From Ascidia mentula (Eukaryota > Chordata > Ascidiacea > Phlebobranchia > Ascidiidae): 64,000 nucleotides of DNA. Both the position numbers and the translations under genes were made by a program. The stretch spans positions 930,001 to 994,000 of the forward strand of contig OX387202.1 in NCBI GenBank assembly GCA_947561715.1, written 5' to 3'. Below are positions 10,690 through 23,600 of this stretch, piece after piece (position 1 is the first letter of the stretch; each line of letters opens with the position of its first letter). The notes under the pieces were generated by a model that saw only the letters and a program-made list of their open reading frames with translations, ran no database searches and was not told the DNA's origin.

Positions 10690-11995
10690 AACTTTTAAAC
10701 AACGAGCTATGCATTTTTAGTGAGCTGAAAGGAACGAAACGCCTTCTGATGTTTGGCCAATGCTTTGCAACGTACAAACTTTCCGAGCTAACCAGGTCTG
10801 CCTTCTGGTTTCATTTTTGTTGAATTTATGGCATTAGGTTGTCGACATTCGAGTCGTTTGCCATTAAATATGTTTCACAAACATAATTTACAAAACTTTT
10901 TTTTCTCATGTTGTTGTTCTCAAAGTACTCACTGCTCAAAATATGTAAATAACTTGGTAACATTTTATTAAAACTTTAATTTAGTTAAAAAATAAAATTT
11001 TCAAAAAAAGGCACAAAAAACTTCGCAACAAACAGTGATTCACTGTAACTTTTGTCATCTGCGCATTACGAAGGAAAAACACAAGCATTGGCAACCAATG
11101 AATAGTAGTATTTACATAGGTATCAAATCAACAAAACAAGCTGAGCTAAGGAAATGGAAATGCGGAAATTATACAATCCATGGAGTAAAAGAACACAAGA
11201 AGTTTGAAGACAATAATACTAAACAAGAAAGCTTTTATTTTATTACATGTTTTTAGTCGCATATCAATTTGTCTTGTAGCTATGTTGGTTAACGTTAGAC
11301 ACTTGATGCAATTAACATTACATTGGTTGAAGTGGATATAATTGTAATCAATCAAAAGCACAGCATGGATTGGAAGATGGAATTAACAATCTTTGCTGCA
11401 TGATGGTTCAGAATCTAAAAATAAATTAAAACCATAATTGTCTAGTTACTGTTTCCCTGACACAATTAAACGTAATTTTTATTGACCGGCGTTTCACCTG
11501 TTCTTACACTAAGGAAGCCACTATCTGAATAGCAGGGGAAAAGCCGGTCAATGAAAATTACGTTTAATGAGTCAGACGAACAGACTATTGAAGTATAATA
11601 TGCCTGATAGCAACAGCAACATTGTATATACAAGTTGTTCCGCAATTTCGTTTGCGTTAATTTAGACAATAATTTTAATCTTGTTTACTGGTAAATATAA
11701 CACACTCAAAGTGACTTGATTGTGTATTAATTTATGGCCATTTAATCAAATGACTTTCAGTGAGATTTATTACGGATGTGTTACGCTAAACAAACGAATT
11801 CCCCAAAAAATAACATATTTGCCGGATTATGTAACAAAATTGTGCATCTTCACTACAATCGACGTGACTTATTGGAAATCATTTATCTTAGTTAACAAAA
11901 ATACAAACCTTCTGATGAAGTTTGCATCAGTTGTTGACTATTTGTCATTTTACCTGAGGTTTCTGTCGCATTGACTTTTTGATTTATGAATATAT
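10690..11995. repeat. Tandem duplication, copy A
   Basis: About 1.3 kb that matches 13560-14420 in the same order and orientation, for example AACGAGCTATGCA, then TTTCCGAGCTAACCAGGTCT, then GTGTATTAATTTATGGCCAT, and finally CCTTCTGATGAAGTTTG. Copy A has extra sequence around 11430-11690 (an inverted-repeat piece) and is separated from copy B by Penelope-like fragments. No gene is recognised inside. Confidence 0.8.
11467..11566 (-). repeat. 24-bp inverted repeat, Penelope-like terminus
   Basis: Arms at 11467-11490 (TAAACGTAATTTTTATTGAC...) and 11543-11566 are inverted copies with one mismatch. Read on the minus strand, the loop gives GATAGTGGCTTCCTTAGTG then GGTGAAACGCCGGTCAATA, the kind of sequence found at Penelope-like element ends. 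It is inserted within duplication copy A and absent from copy B. Confidence 0.5.
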
Positions 11996-12345
11996 TTACC
12001 CATGCTTAGTCATGAGCTGATTAGACCGGTGTATATGGTGGCATAATGCGCATCTCGCACCTCCACATGGGTATGTCCCAAAGTTCTCCTTGGTTGTAGT
12101 CCCCGTGTGGGTTAACAATGTTTTCAGGTTTGGTGGTTGGCGATAAGCGATAACCGGAAGCTGCGGGAACACTGCACACAGTCTGCTATCACCATGCAAG
12201 ATGGGCTGTAGGTCTTTTGCGATTTTTTTTCAATCTTGCCATCGGTTTGTTGTATGTCATGACGATGGGGATCCGTGTGTTTTTGCTACCACGCTGGATC
12301 TCTTGAATAAGCCCGGCCCGTGGGACGGTCGTCGCTCTTGTCATC
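11996..12345 (-). mobile_element. Penelope-like element fragment, RT-to-GIY-YIG linker
   Basis: Minus-strand translation gives ILHGDSRLCAVFPQLPV then AYRQPPNLKTLL and FGTYPCGGARCALCHHI. This is the conserved linker (basic PPNL segment and CxxC pair) between reverse transcriptase and GIY-YIG nuclease of Penelope-like elements. Upstream residues (IPIVMTYN) fit the same protein in a shifted frame, so the copy is decayed. Only about 350 bp remain; the reverse transcriptase is missing. It abuts another Penelope fragment head to head. Confidence 0.75.
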
Positions 12346-12360
12346 TCCGCCTTTACTTAA

Positions 12361-13380
12361 GTGCTTAAACTAACGCATAAAGAGAAAGAATTGAAAAGCC
12401 AAGCAAGAATTGTTTACAAACGACCGCCATCTTTGGGAAATATTCTGACCAACTACCGGCAACTGGCATTGCAAACAGACTGCAGCAGTCCTGCGGGGAG
12501 TTACGCTTGCAGACGGTGCGCAATGTGCGGACATCATGTCAACCATAAATCTATGGTTATTGAAACGACCAATTTAATGACTACAAAAACAATACAAGCT
12601 AACGCAACATCTAACCTGTGCAAGTTGTGGCATTTACGTTGCAACGTGCCAAATCTGTCATGAGCAGTACGTTGGTCAGACCAAAAATAAATTCTCAAAA
12701 CGATGGACGCAACAAAGGTCAGATTGGAACATGACAACAGGCAAAACGGGGAGTACCGAAAAGACGGCCCTGCGCCACCATTACTTATGCGCACACCCTT
12801 CGTCAAGTCAACACCAGCCGATTGACAGCTCTTTTGCGGTGACGTTTTTGGAACAACCGACGGTCAACAGACTGGATGTTTTCGAAGCCAAATGGTTAAA
12901 CCTTACGCAGGCCTCAATAAGCATCAAAAAAATGATCATTCCCAGAATTCGTTGAATAATATCTTGTTGACGGTTTATTGATGTGTCCCACGGTTGCAAC
13001 GTATTTCTGTTCATTGGTTTTTATCATCGCCCTTTCTACGTTCTCATGTGTTGTGTTTACGGCGTAAACGTTCGTGCTGCAGGTGGTGTAGCGTTGCGTT
13101 GCGTGTCACGTCATTCGGCTTATCTTTGCGCCTCTGAAGTCTGAACGCCTTCCATTGCAGTGTAGTGCATAGGGAAGGCAGCAGTACAGGGTTTCTTGCT
13201 TTTTAACTTTAGTAGTTTTATTATATTTTATTTTAATTTATTCTTGGATTTATTTTACCGCATAGCTTTCTGTGTTTATTTGCAAATTCGAATTTGCAGA
13301 AACTGAGGATGCCAGTTCAGGCGAAATCGATTTTTTACTAATAAATCAGCTGACTCAATTCGAAACTTCTGCTAGTTTCA
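12361..13380 (+). mobile_element. Penelope-like element fragment with GIY-YIG endonuclease
   Basis: The plus strand reads RIVYKRPPSLGNILTNYR then ACRRCAMCGHHV (linker Cys pairs). After a frame change near 12610 it reads CASCGIYVATCQICHEQYVG, a GIY-YIG nuclease start (YVATC ... YVGQT) followed by a region ending near 12954. The 3' part (13290-13330) carries AACTGAGGATGCC and GGCGAAAT, a Penelope-type tail. The reverse transcriptase is absent, so this is a 5'-truncated, frame-shifted copy of a different subfamily from the adjacent minus-strand piece. Confidence 0.75.
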
Positions 13381-13559
13381 TTGAATTCTTAATGCTAAAT
13401 AGGAGATTGGTGTCGCTGATCAGTAAACAATGCCAACCAGAGGGCTAGATTCGGAAAAAAACTAAGGGAACAGTATATGACTTTGATTATGTTGTTTGTA
13501 AAATAGGCTCAAAAACGTTCATTAAAGTTTACTGTCCGGGCTATACCCAGTCACGTCCG

Positions 13560-14420
13560 AGACCTATTCAAAAAACGAGCTATGCACTTTCGTGAGCTGG
13601 AACGAAGGAAACGCCTTCTGATTTTTGATCAGTGATTTGCAACGTATAAACTTTCCGAGCTAACCAGGTCTGCCTAATACTGGTTTCATTTTTGTTGAAT
13701 CTATGGCATTAGTTTGCTGATTCTTTGTGTCATTTGACATTACATATGTTTCACAAACATCATTTACAAAACTTTTTTTCTTATGTTATTGTTCTCAAAG
13801 TACACACTGCTTAAAATATGTAAATAACTTAGTAATCTAGTGTCATCTGTGCCTTACGAAGGTAGAACATAAGCATTGGCTAACAATAAATAATAGTATT
13901 TATGAAAGTGTCAAATCAACAAAACAGTTAAACTTGGACAACGGAAATGCAGAAATTATTGTGGATTTAATTGTAACCAAAGTAAATCACAGACTGGAAG
14001 ATGAGAAAAGAGAACTAACAATCTTTGCTGCATGATGGTCCAGAATCTAAAAATAAATTAAAACCTTATTCATAAAGTTACATAAAAGTTCTTCACTAAT
14101 TTTGTGTGGGTGATTTGTTTGTGTATTAATTTATGGCCATTTTATTCAAAAAATTTATAGTGAGAAAGTTAGATTTGTATGTGTTACGCCAACCAAACGA
14201 ATTGCCGTTTTTATAATCATGAAAAAAGTTAACATACTCATCACTACATAATAAAATTGTGCACTACCATTACAATCAGTGCAACATACTGGAAATTATA
14301 TATTTGAGCAAGTAAAGTAGAAACCTTCTGATGAAGTTTGTATCAGTTGTTGAGTTTTTGTCTTTTTACCAAAGGTTTCTGTTGACTTGAAGTTTTGATT
14401 TATGATTATATTTACCCCAG
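13560..14420. repeat. Tandem duplication, copy B
   Basis: Second copy of the block at 10690-11995, shorter through internal deletions. The two copies run in the same orientation with Penelope-like sequence between them. Divergence is clear (many substitutions and indels), so the duplication is not recent. Confidence 0.75.
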
Positions 14421-14518
14421 ATTGATGTCCAATGTCCTGCGAACAGCATGCATAGTTAATATAAAAACAAATATTATTCGCAACTTGCGTTCAAAACAAC
14501 GCGAGACTAATATAACTT

Positions 14519-14646
14519 TCACTTATGTCTCACATAGTATAATGATCCTACCTGTATGTTTCCAGAATGTTGATGGACATCACCCTGAACTCCAACTATA
14601 CTGTCTGTTATGCTTGAGTGTTGTGCCTCTATGTCCTGAGATTGAC
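14519..14646 (-). CDS. NLR terminal exon with RHIM-like motif
   Basis: Acceptor AAACCAG then 42 codons to TGA at 14519. The two first bases complete an AGT codon with the preceding exon, so the phase fits. The translation ends SGNIQVGSLYYVRHK. The core I-Q-V-G with a preceding Ser-Gly and a following Tyr matches the RHIM amyloid motif (RIPK1 has IQIG, RIPK3 has VQVG). A GVQGDVHQH segment just before may be a second, weaker repeat. Caution: CAG/GTAGGA inside the motif also looks like a splice donor, so the exon could end there and the motif be fortuitous. Confidence 0.5.
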
Positions 14647-17600
14647 CTGGTTTAAAAATTTGCTTTAATGTGCTGTGGCCTTACTAAAATTTGCCTTTTA
14701 TTCCAAGACTGTTCATGCAACTTAAATTTCACAACAATTGGCGTTGCATTCCCATTGTCAAAACAAAAACATTTTGTGAAAAAATTTAAAATAATGATTT
14801 AATCGCTTAACTTGGAAAAGGGTTAAGTGTATGAAATAAAATTAATGTTTTCTATGTAAACTATAAAATTTATATAAATAATAAAAAATATAAGTATTAT
14901 TAAAAAAAAATAAAAAATTAACATGGACAATTTCATACTTTTGTTGGGCAACGGGCGTTGTGACTCAGGATGTGCTGAACTGATTTGCCGCATTGTATCT
15001 TCCTGCAAAAAAAGAAAATACCCACTTAACATTAAATATAACTTGTACAACGCCTTTTCTGTTTTTAATTCAATGAAGTCTTACTTGTTTGTCTTCGGTA
15101 TTAACATCAACAATAAAGTTTGTTTCGTGATTCTTTCCATTAAAATCCAGATTAACATCAACTGATTCCATATCATTGCATGGCGCAATATTTAAACAAA
15201 AATTGTATTGTATTAAATTGTTTGAAAAAACATGAACCAACTTGATTTGATTTTTAGAAAATGTAACTCGACCAGTTTCACTTCCAAGTGTGAGCTTTGC
15301 TTCGTTTTCATCTGATCTAAAGAAAGCAGCAACGAAATGTTAGACCCAATTAGTTAAGTTATCTTTTTTGGACTTTTGAAACTTGAAAAGTTCGTTTACA
15401 CATCTATTTATTAAACTGTATCTTTTAAAGAATTTAATTGAGTTGAACTGAAAAGAGATTTGATTTTCAAGCGGTTTTATTTTAGGTCATTCATAATTGT
15501 ACACCATAATAATAACAAAGTTACTGATTGGACAATATGTAGTTAATGTTGGCAAGTTGATCAACAAGAAACTTTTATTAACAATGGAAAAACTTACGAT
15601 AGTCTACGAAGTGTTGAGCCTGACAAAAACAGACTCTGACATTGTGCAGATAATCTTGTTTATTTTAATTCTAATGCTTAGCTGAGGCCTACTAGATGTT
15701 ATTTTAAGGTTTTTCCTGCGTAAAAATTTGGCAACAAATTTGCGGTTTACCTAAATTATTCAGGTCAACAAACTTGAAACCTGTATTTGTTAAGAGTTGA
15801 GACTAGAATGATTACTTTCACCATAATAAATATATATTAGACAACAGATTTAAAGTTCACCTTAACTTGAGACCAAGTATCAATTTGAGATTAGGATTTG
15901 CAGGTTTGTTCAACTCCAAGTTGTCACAAATGAGAAATTTCCAATGCCTTTTCAGACAATGAGAACTTTCCTGTTTTGGAAATCCTCCCATGACCCATTT
16001 TTCCTTGGACCAACCAAAAATGGTTTCGGTGATCACATGAAACCTGTGAACAAAGTACAAAAGCAGACATATCGTTCCCATACCTGGGTAAACTTTCTGT
16101 TGCCAAACATACATAAACCTGTTACACTTACCAAGTGAAGTGAGTTACTTCAAATGTAATCTTCCCCTCCCCATTGTAGAATAAAGTTTGACAATCTTCC
16201 CATGTTTCACTATCTTGACTTGTTTCAACCTTAACATTTTGTTGTTAGTAGGTACACCATCATTTAAAATAAAAGTTCTTTTACTTCACAACAATCACAA
16301 ATTACTTTCTGTACGCTGCAGTTCTCCAATATACACTTTATTACTTTTTTTGATAGTTATTGGCTGAACAAATTAAAAATAAAGAAATTTAATTTTATTC
16401 CATTTTAATTTTTATTGGTTTAACAATGAATAAATCCAAAAGTTAGGCATAATAATAAAAACTACCAGAAATACAGCATGTATTTCTTATGCCAGAAGAG
16501 CAGTACATTTTTAAATCGCAATATGCCAGGCAGCAAAAAGAATTTCATACCAGAAATGGCAGTTTTATGCACTTTTGCAAATTGAAGTGAAAGCACATTC
16601 AAGTGAAGGCCACAATAGGCGATAGTCAAACTTACTGTAACAAGTTGTGGATCTTCACACACAAAACATGTTGGTAAAGTGATGGTGACATCTTTGGTGA
16701 ACTTTAACCCACTTGGTCCACAATAAAACAGTGGAGTAATTTCTTTCTGTGGAATGAAAACCCAATCAAAAAATTTTAAATATAATAGTTGAATAATCAA
16801 ACTGTGCAAAAAAGCATTATGTGCAAAAAAGCATAATATAAGCGAGCTGCTTACAGGTCGAAACAGTGCATGTACACACCCTGTCTGCAGCTCGCCAATA
16901 TTATGGTTTTTTTTGTTTTCTAGTTATGGTGGACAAAGCTCTTGAAGGCAATTAAGTTAAGGATTTTATAAAATATAAAAATAATGCAAACAAAGGTAAA
17001 CACAAAAAAGAGAATAAAATTTCTGTCAAATAAACTGAAATAAAAAGTCAATTATGCTGATTTCTAATGAGGATTGTAACATGAACCACATACGCTAGGC
17101 TCCTTATTTCCATAGTAGCCTCTTAACCAAATTTTCACATTTGTCCTCAGTGCTTTAGGAGGAATATCAACAACACAACCCATCACTTCAAGTTTGCCAC
17201 CTTCCACACCAACAACTGATGATGTTGATTGGATTACTTCATATTCTTCATATTTCTGTAAATGCTTTAGAAATTTGTTTGAGCAAAACTACTTGTTTAG
17301 TTTTTTATTTAAATTGTTTTCTATTAATGTTGTAAAATGACAGGTGTTTGATGAACACAGACCCTACAGAAGTCATTTGCTACATTCCATAATTAAAATA
17401 TTTTGTACATCAACGGGTTGTGAACTGGCTTTTTCTACCTTCCATCTAAAGGAATCCATCAGTTTATCAACAAACAACTCCACAATTTTGTGAACACATG
17501 CAGCCAATGACTCAGCACTTTCATCTGTCAAATCATTAGATCTCAGATCAAGAAACAACATCTAAACAATAAAATGATTAATAAATGATTAATTAATAAT

Positions 17601-20600
17601 TGCATTTTATTAACATTTGTAAATAGTAAATGTTGCTTCTTACAGAGTGTTTTAAATCTTTAATCTTCTGTGAGAGAATTTCCACAACCTCATCTCCTAT
17701 GCCACATTTATCCAAACCAAGTTCTGCAATGTTGTGAATGCAACGAGCCAATGCAGCTGCTCCACTATCTCCTATCTTGTTCCCGGAGAGATCAAGTTTC
17801 CTCATCTGAATAAAAAAAGAGATCAGCAATAAAAAAAAAGGAATGAGTGTTCGTCGTTCATCCAAACAATCTAAAGGGATGGTATTTAGCAAATGTGGTT
17901 GGTGGGTGCGGAACTATGTACTGAGTCAAAAAGCTGGGAAAAGAAATTTTTTACTTTAGTTATAACAGCGTGTGAGAAATGGCTGGTGATTTTATGGGTG
18001 CTGACAAGTAAATATGTTTTGTTGTAAGACATGTTTGAGAATTGATTCTGGCCCTGAAGATTTCCAACTTATTCTGTCTAAGAAACTTTCGTTTCAGGAA
18101 CAAGACTGAAAGATTTTAACCTCAAACGAAAGTTTCTTTGACAGTTGTTCTAAGACATGTGTTGAAAACAATGACAAACACTCTAGTATGCCAATCCTTC
18201 CAAGCATAGGTCCCTCTTACAGGAGCGGGACACAATTTCGTGAAATGAGTCGGGGAGGAACCCAGTATCATAGATAATTTTTCTCTCTTTCTATAGTCTG
18301 GTTCTCTCCGAGCTCAACCTTATGTGTTATGGGGCAGTGCCAGTGACACACATTAAAGGAGTATATGAAATTTTGTTTGCTTGTTGTAGACTAATTTTAC
18401 AAAGTAATTAGGGCAAATGATTAAAAAATAATAAAGTTAAAAGAACTTTCTTATCAATGAAAGGGTTCCTGTTGTTTTAAAACAATTAAAGTTTAATGCC
18501 AGTGCTTACATGGCATATCACCTTGTTTAGAAACGAAAAACAGGGAAACAAGTTTGTGAAGAAATGACAAATTCATTTTGTACTTAAACATGCTTGCCAT
18601 ATTTTAAGGTAAATATTTATGTCAACATTTTGGTTAATCGCATAAAACAGAGAAACTATGTGCATTTATCTGTATTATTGGTCTGGTCCCTCAATTTTCA
18701 CAAGCACACCCATAATCAGGCTTAAACTTTGTGCATCAAATGCTGTGATTTGCCTGTATGGACTAAATTTGTCATTGATAATGTGACCCCTATAGAGTAA
18801 ATTCCTGATGACCGATTCTGGGAATCAGTCCCCATTCCCAACCCAATTGAGGACATTATGAAAAAATACATTTTCTGGGTTAAAATCTATTGACTTTCAA
18901 GTGAGACATCTTCAGTGTCAGCAAAAACAATGTAAAAGCTTATCTACTAGAAGCGACACACATTTGCAACAGAAAAAAAATATTCTCTTGATATTTATTG
19001 TGGCTTTAATTCAAAAAAAGTAACCACTGGTCTAACATACAACTTACTGGTTTGTTAAGTTGTGATATGGAATTTGCAATCTTACAGATTCCACCACTTG
19101 TCATCTTACAACCCCGCAGAGACAGATTCTCAATCCACTGAATGCATGAAGCAATAGCAGATGCACTTTTATCATCAACTGCGTTCCAATCAAGATTCAA
19201 TGACGTCATCTGAAATAAATGAAAAATTGCTGGAATTAATTTTTATGATGCAGATACTATCAAGCACAAACACAAATAGATTCGATGAATGGTAGCTAAA
19301 TTGTAATATTCATGGACAAATATTTATTAGAGCATAAAATGATAGCTGTGTTATATAGCAGTAAAGTTGATGTGTTTTTTCTAATCATCTATAATGACAC
19401 GACACTGCTACTGACACTACAATAAATGTGCAGTAATTTTTCCATTGTTTTATCAGGAACAACGTAAATGGTGAATTTCAATTGAGAGCATAATACCAAT
19501 CATTTAACGTTGTATATAATCATGATGGCCACAACAAATCATAGATTCTAATTACAGTGTCTGATTTCAGGAAATTAATCAAACTGTGTTTGGCAGAATT
19601 CAACATTCTGTAACCAGTCGCAGCCTGAGCAAAGTACTTTCAAAAAATGATACAGGCGACCAAGCTTTTAGTAACATCACAATTTACATATCAATATATT
19701 TGTTTGGTTAAAATCAATTACGCACATGAACAATAAACGTGATAGATAAATTAGAAACGATCAAACCACAAGGATTATAGAGTCAGGCCCCCATATTCAT
19801 AGCCACTAAACTTGAATCTTTGTCAATTTAGGACATCCTACCACACAACGGTAATGTGACGATATCATGTGTGAAATTTATCTTTGAAATATTTATCAGT
19901 CACCATGTTTTCTCACACTTTGCTAAGGTTCATAAATTTCTGGTCACCACATGGTAAAAGTTAACATGTTGTAATGAACCTTGTAGATATAACCATACCA
20001 CAAAAAATACCACCACCTGATACAAAATATATGTTACTTCATCAACTATTGGGTTTTTGGGAGTGAATATTTAAAGTAAACAATGTGCATATATAATAGA
20101 TCAGTTAAATATTTTGTTCAAGTTTGAAGAAATTGATTTTTGTTAGGAGATATTGGGTTTGCGATCAATTAAGATGTGGTCCCACATATTGCAGCAACAC
20201 AACAGCGAGTTTCATAGTTATCTACCATCAAAACTGACATTATGACCACATTGCTTTTGGAACAAGCTTTAAACAATAAAATATTATCAAAATGTTTTGA
20301 AAAAACAGATGATATTTCTTTTGCCTTTAATGCTGAATTCCACCTTTGCAATGCAATTTGTTTGCAGATTACTTTTGGACAAACTGTTGTTGCACAGTTT
20401 TGGATACAAGCATTCTGCATATTTATTATATCCACATCATATAAATATTGATAACAAATGCTGAGTGCTGAGTGGCCTTTGGCCAATGTCCTTTTAGAAA
20501 GACTTCACAAATTCAGCTAATCTACCTTCTGTTTTATTGCTGCAGCCACTTCTTGTATCGCATTCCCATTAATATTTCCCATGGTAAGTTCAAGTGTTGG

Positions 20601-23600
20601 AGGAAATAAATGTAAAACACATGACAAAGCCAAGGCTTCTTCATCACCATTCACTGTAAGCTGGTTTGGAATGGAATCAATCTGGTAAAAAAATCTTAGT
20701 TTACATAAAGTTGTTTAATCAATAAATATTGATATTTACAAAAAGATGGTTTTGATAACGTAAAGCATTTGTTAACACAGATAACTGGATATAGTTTTAT
20801 TATAATTCAACTAAAAACATATCTCAACAAATTAACCTTGAGGAAAATCCAGATTTACAGATAAGTTTCTTAGAACAACGCTTACAAACCTCAAATACTG
20901 AATCAACAAACATCGTTGTCATGTCCTCTTTCTTTGCTAACATCTGAAAAAAATGAAATATTCATTGTCAAAAAACACATGTTGGCAAACTGCATTGTTA
21001 ACATAGAATGTAAAATGAAAGAGAAAGTTTCTCCAATTTCTAAAAATATTTTGTGTACTTGGTTCAATATTTCAACTACAATAATAATTCCATCATTAAA
21101 TGTGGTTTCAACTTGTTCATGTCAAAATATTAAATGCTGGTAACCTTTGAAAAGCAGGGGATAAGATCACATTTTCCAATTTTATGGATGCCCTTTTCTG
21201 ATATTCTGAACTTGGATGTATAAAGTTTGTTAACATTTTTGTGGACTGCTTCATTCATGATAGATGATATGAGAGATTTTGAAACCAGATTTCCACTGAT
21301 ATCCAAACATTCCATCTGTAATGATTAAAGTAAGTGGTTTTACATGAGAAACATTTAAAAAGCCCAGAAAAGGCTCTTGCTATTGTTGAAAAGGGGTGAC
21401 AAAAACATTTGGGAATACTTTTCAAAATTAAATTCCAGTGACCAATTGTTTCCACGCAAAAAACAACCACTTTAATTACCAAGTTTAGTAAATAAACATC
21501 ACACGAAAATTAACATAGTTTAGTTCGGAAGAAGGCCACAAGCTGATTCTTTTTTTTTTTTGATTTTAGAAAAAAACAACAATATTTTCTAGTTTATGGA
21601 ATATCTGTACATCTAAAAATATGCCTAACCACTTTGATCTTATTTATTCTCAGTTCCAAAATTGAGTTTAGTACCAAACCTTGCTAACTGGATTTAAACA
21701 TTCCTAAATTTGTTGAATAAAAAACCTCTTGTGTTAAGCTGAGGAATGTATGGAAGAGATATCAGTTTGGATTTCAAAATATTGGAGAATCACTGGTCTA
21801 ACATACAACTTACTGGTTTCTTAAGTTGCGATATGGAATTTGCAATCTTACAGATTCCACCACTTGTCATCTTACAATCCCGCAGAGACAGATTCTCAAT
21901 CCACTGAATACATGAAGCAATAGCAGATGCACCGTCATCATCAACTGTGTTGTAATCAAGATTCAACGACGTCATCTGATACAAACGAAAAATTGCTGGA
22001 ATCAGTTTTATGTCAACAATATCATTGTATCAGTTATGACACCACAGAGACAGAACAATCACTTGGTGAATTTAATCGTTGAGCTCCGGTAGCTCAGTTA
22101 GATACAGAAAGAACACGAATCACACATGGCTCCAAAAGTAACACGTTTGTGACTTTGGTCACCTTTATATGCATGCAATGCCATGAGACGAAGTAACTGT
22201 GTTATGCTATGAAAACTGAAACACGTGTTTTGAAGTGGTACATGCGCCTGTTTTGTTTAGTTTTTTGTTTAAGTACAGTGAAAAAAATATTTAGAAACAA
22301 ATAAAGATATGAAAAATACACATTTTCGCATATACTCAAAATTCAAACAAAAAACCTTTGAATTTTGATATAAAGTGGCCTGATGCCAAGGTAAGTAAAT
22401 TTTGAGTCAGTCAATGGCTATTGCTTGCGAGTCCGCTCTACTGAATCACAATCTCTGCAACATACTGGTTTAGTAAGTTGTGATATGGAATTTGCAATCT
22501 TGCAGATTCCACCACTTGTCATCTTACAATCCCGCAGAGACAGATTCTCAATCCACTGAATACATGAAGCAATAGCAGATGCACTTTCATCATCAACTGT
22601 GTTGCAATCAAGATTCAACGACGTCATCTGAAACAAATGAAAAATTGCTGGAATCAGTTTTTATGTCAACAAAATCATTGTATCAATTATGACATCACAG
22701 AGGCAGAACAATCATTTGGTGAATTTATTCGTTAAGCTCAGTTAGTTGGAGAAAGAACCCAAATTACACATGGCTCCAGCTCAGTAATACGTTTGTTACG
22801 TTGGCCACAGTTATATGCTTGCAATGCCAAGAGACGAAGTAACTGTGTTATGCTATGGAAACTGAAACATATGTTTTGCGGCGATACATGCGCCTGCTTT
22901 GTTTGGTTTTAACTTGAAGTAAGGTTAACAAATATTTAGAAACAAATAAAGATATGAATAAATACACATTTTCGTATTCAATGAAAATTGTAACAAAAAT
23001 ATTTTGTTTTTAAATATAAAGTTGCCCGATGCAAGTAAATTTTAAGTTAGTCAATAGTTATTGCTTGGGAGTCCGGACCTACTGGATCCCATTCCCTTAA
23101 ACTTACACACAACCTTGTATGTTGGTATCAACAGCTTAATATGTGGGCGTTTTAACAACAAATACACTGTATTTATTTAAAAACAAACATAGCCTACATT
23201 TAAACCATGGGGTGTACAACCAGCATTGCAGTTTTAACACAAAATTATTTAACTTATCAAAATTAATTCTGTGTTTAAACGAATGTAAATCATCCAAGTG
23301 TGTCGTGATCCTAAAATGTTTGGAAACCACTGGTCTAACATACAACTTACTGGTTTCTCAAGTTGTGATATGGAATTTGCAACCTCACAGATTCCACCAC
23401 TTGTCATCTTACAATACCGCAGAGACAGATTCTCAATCCACTGAATACATGAAGCAATAGCAGATGCACTTTCATCATCAACTTTGTTCCTATCAAGATT
23501 CAACGACGTCATCTGAAATAAATGAAAAATTGCTGGAATCAGTTTTTATGTCAACAATATCATTGTATCAATTATGACATCACAGAGGCAGAACAATCAT

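Noticed and set aside
22082-22135. Functional tRNA gene
   Set aside because: Only the A box is convincing; no anticodon arm, acceptor stem or proper B box.
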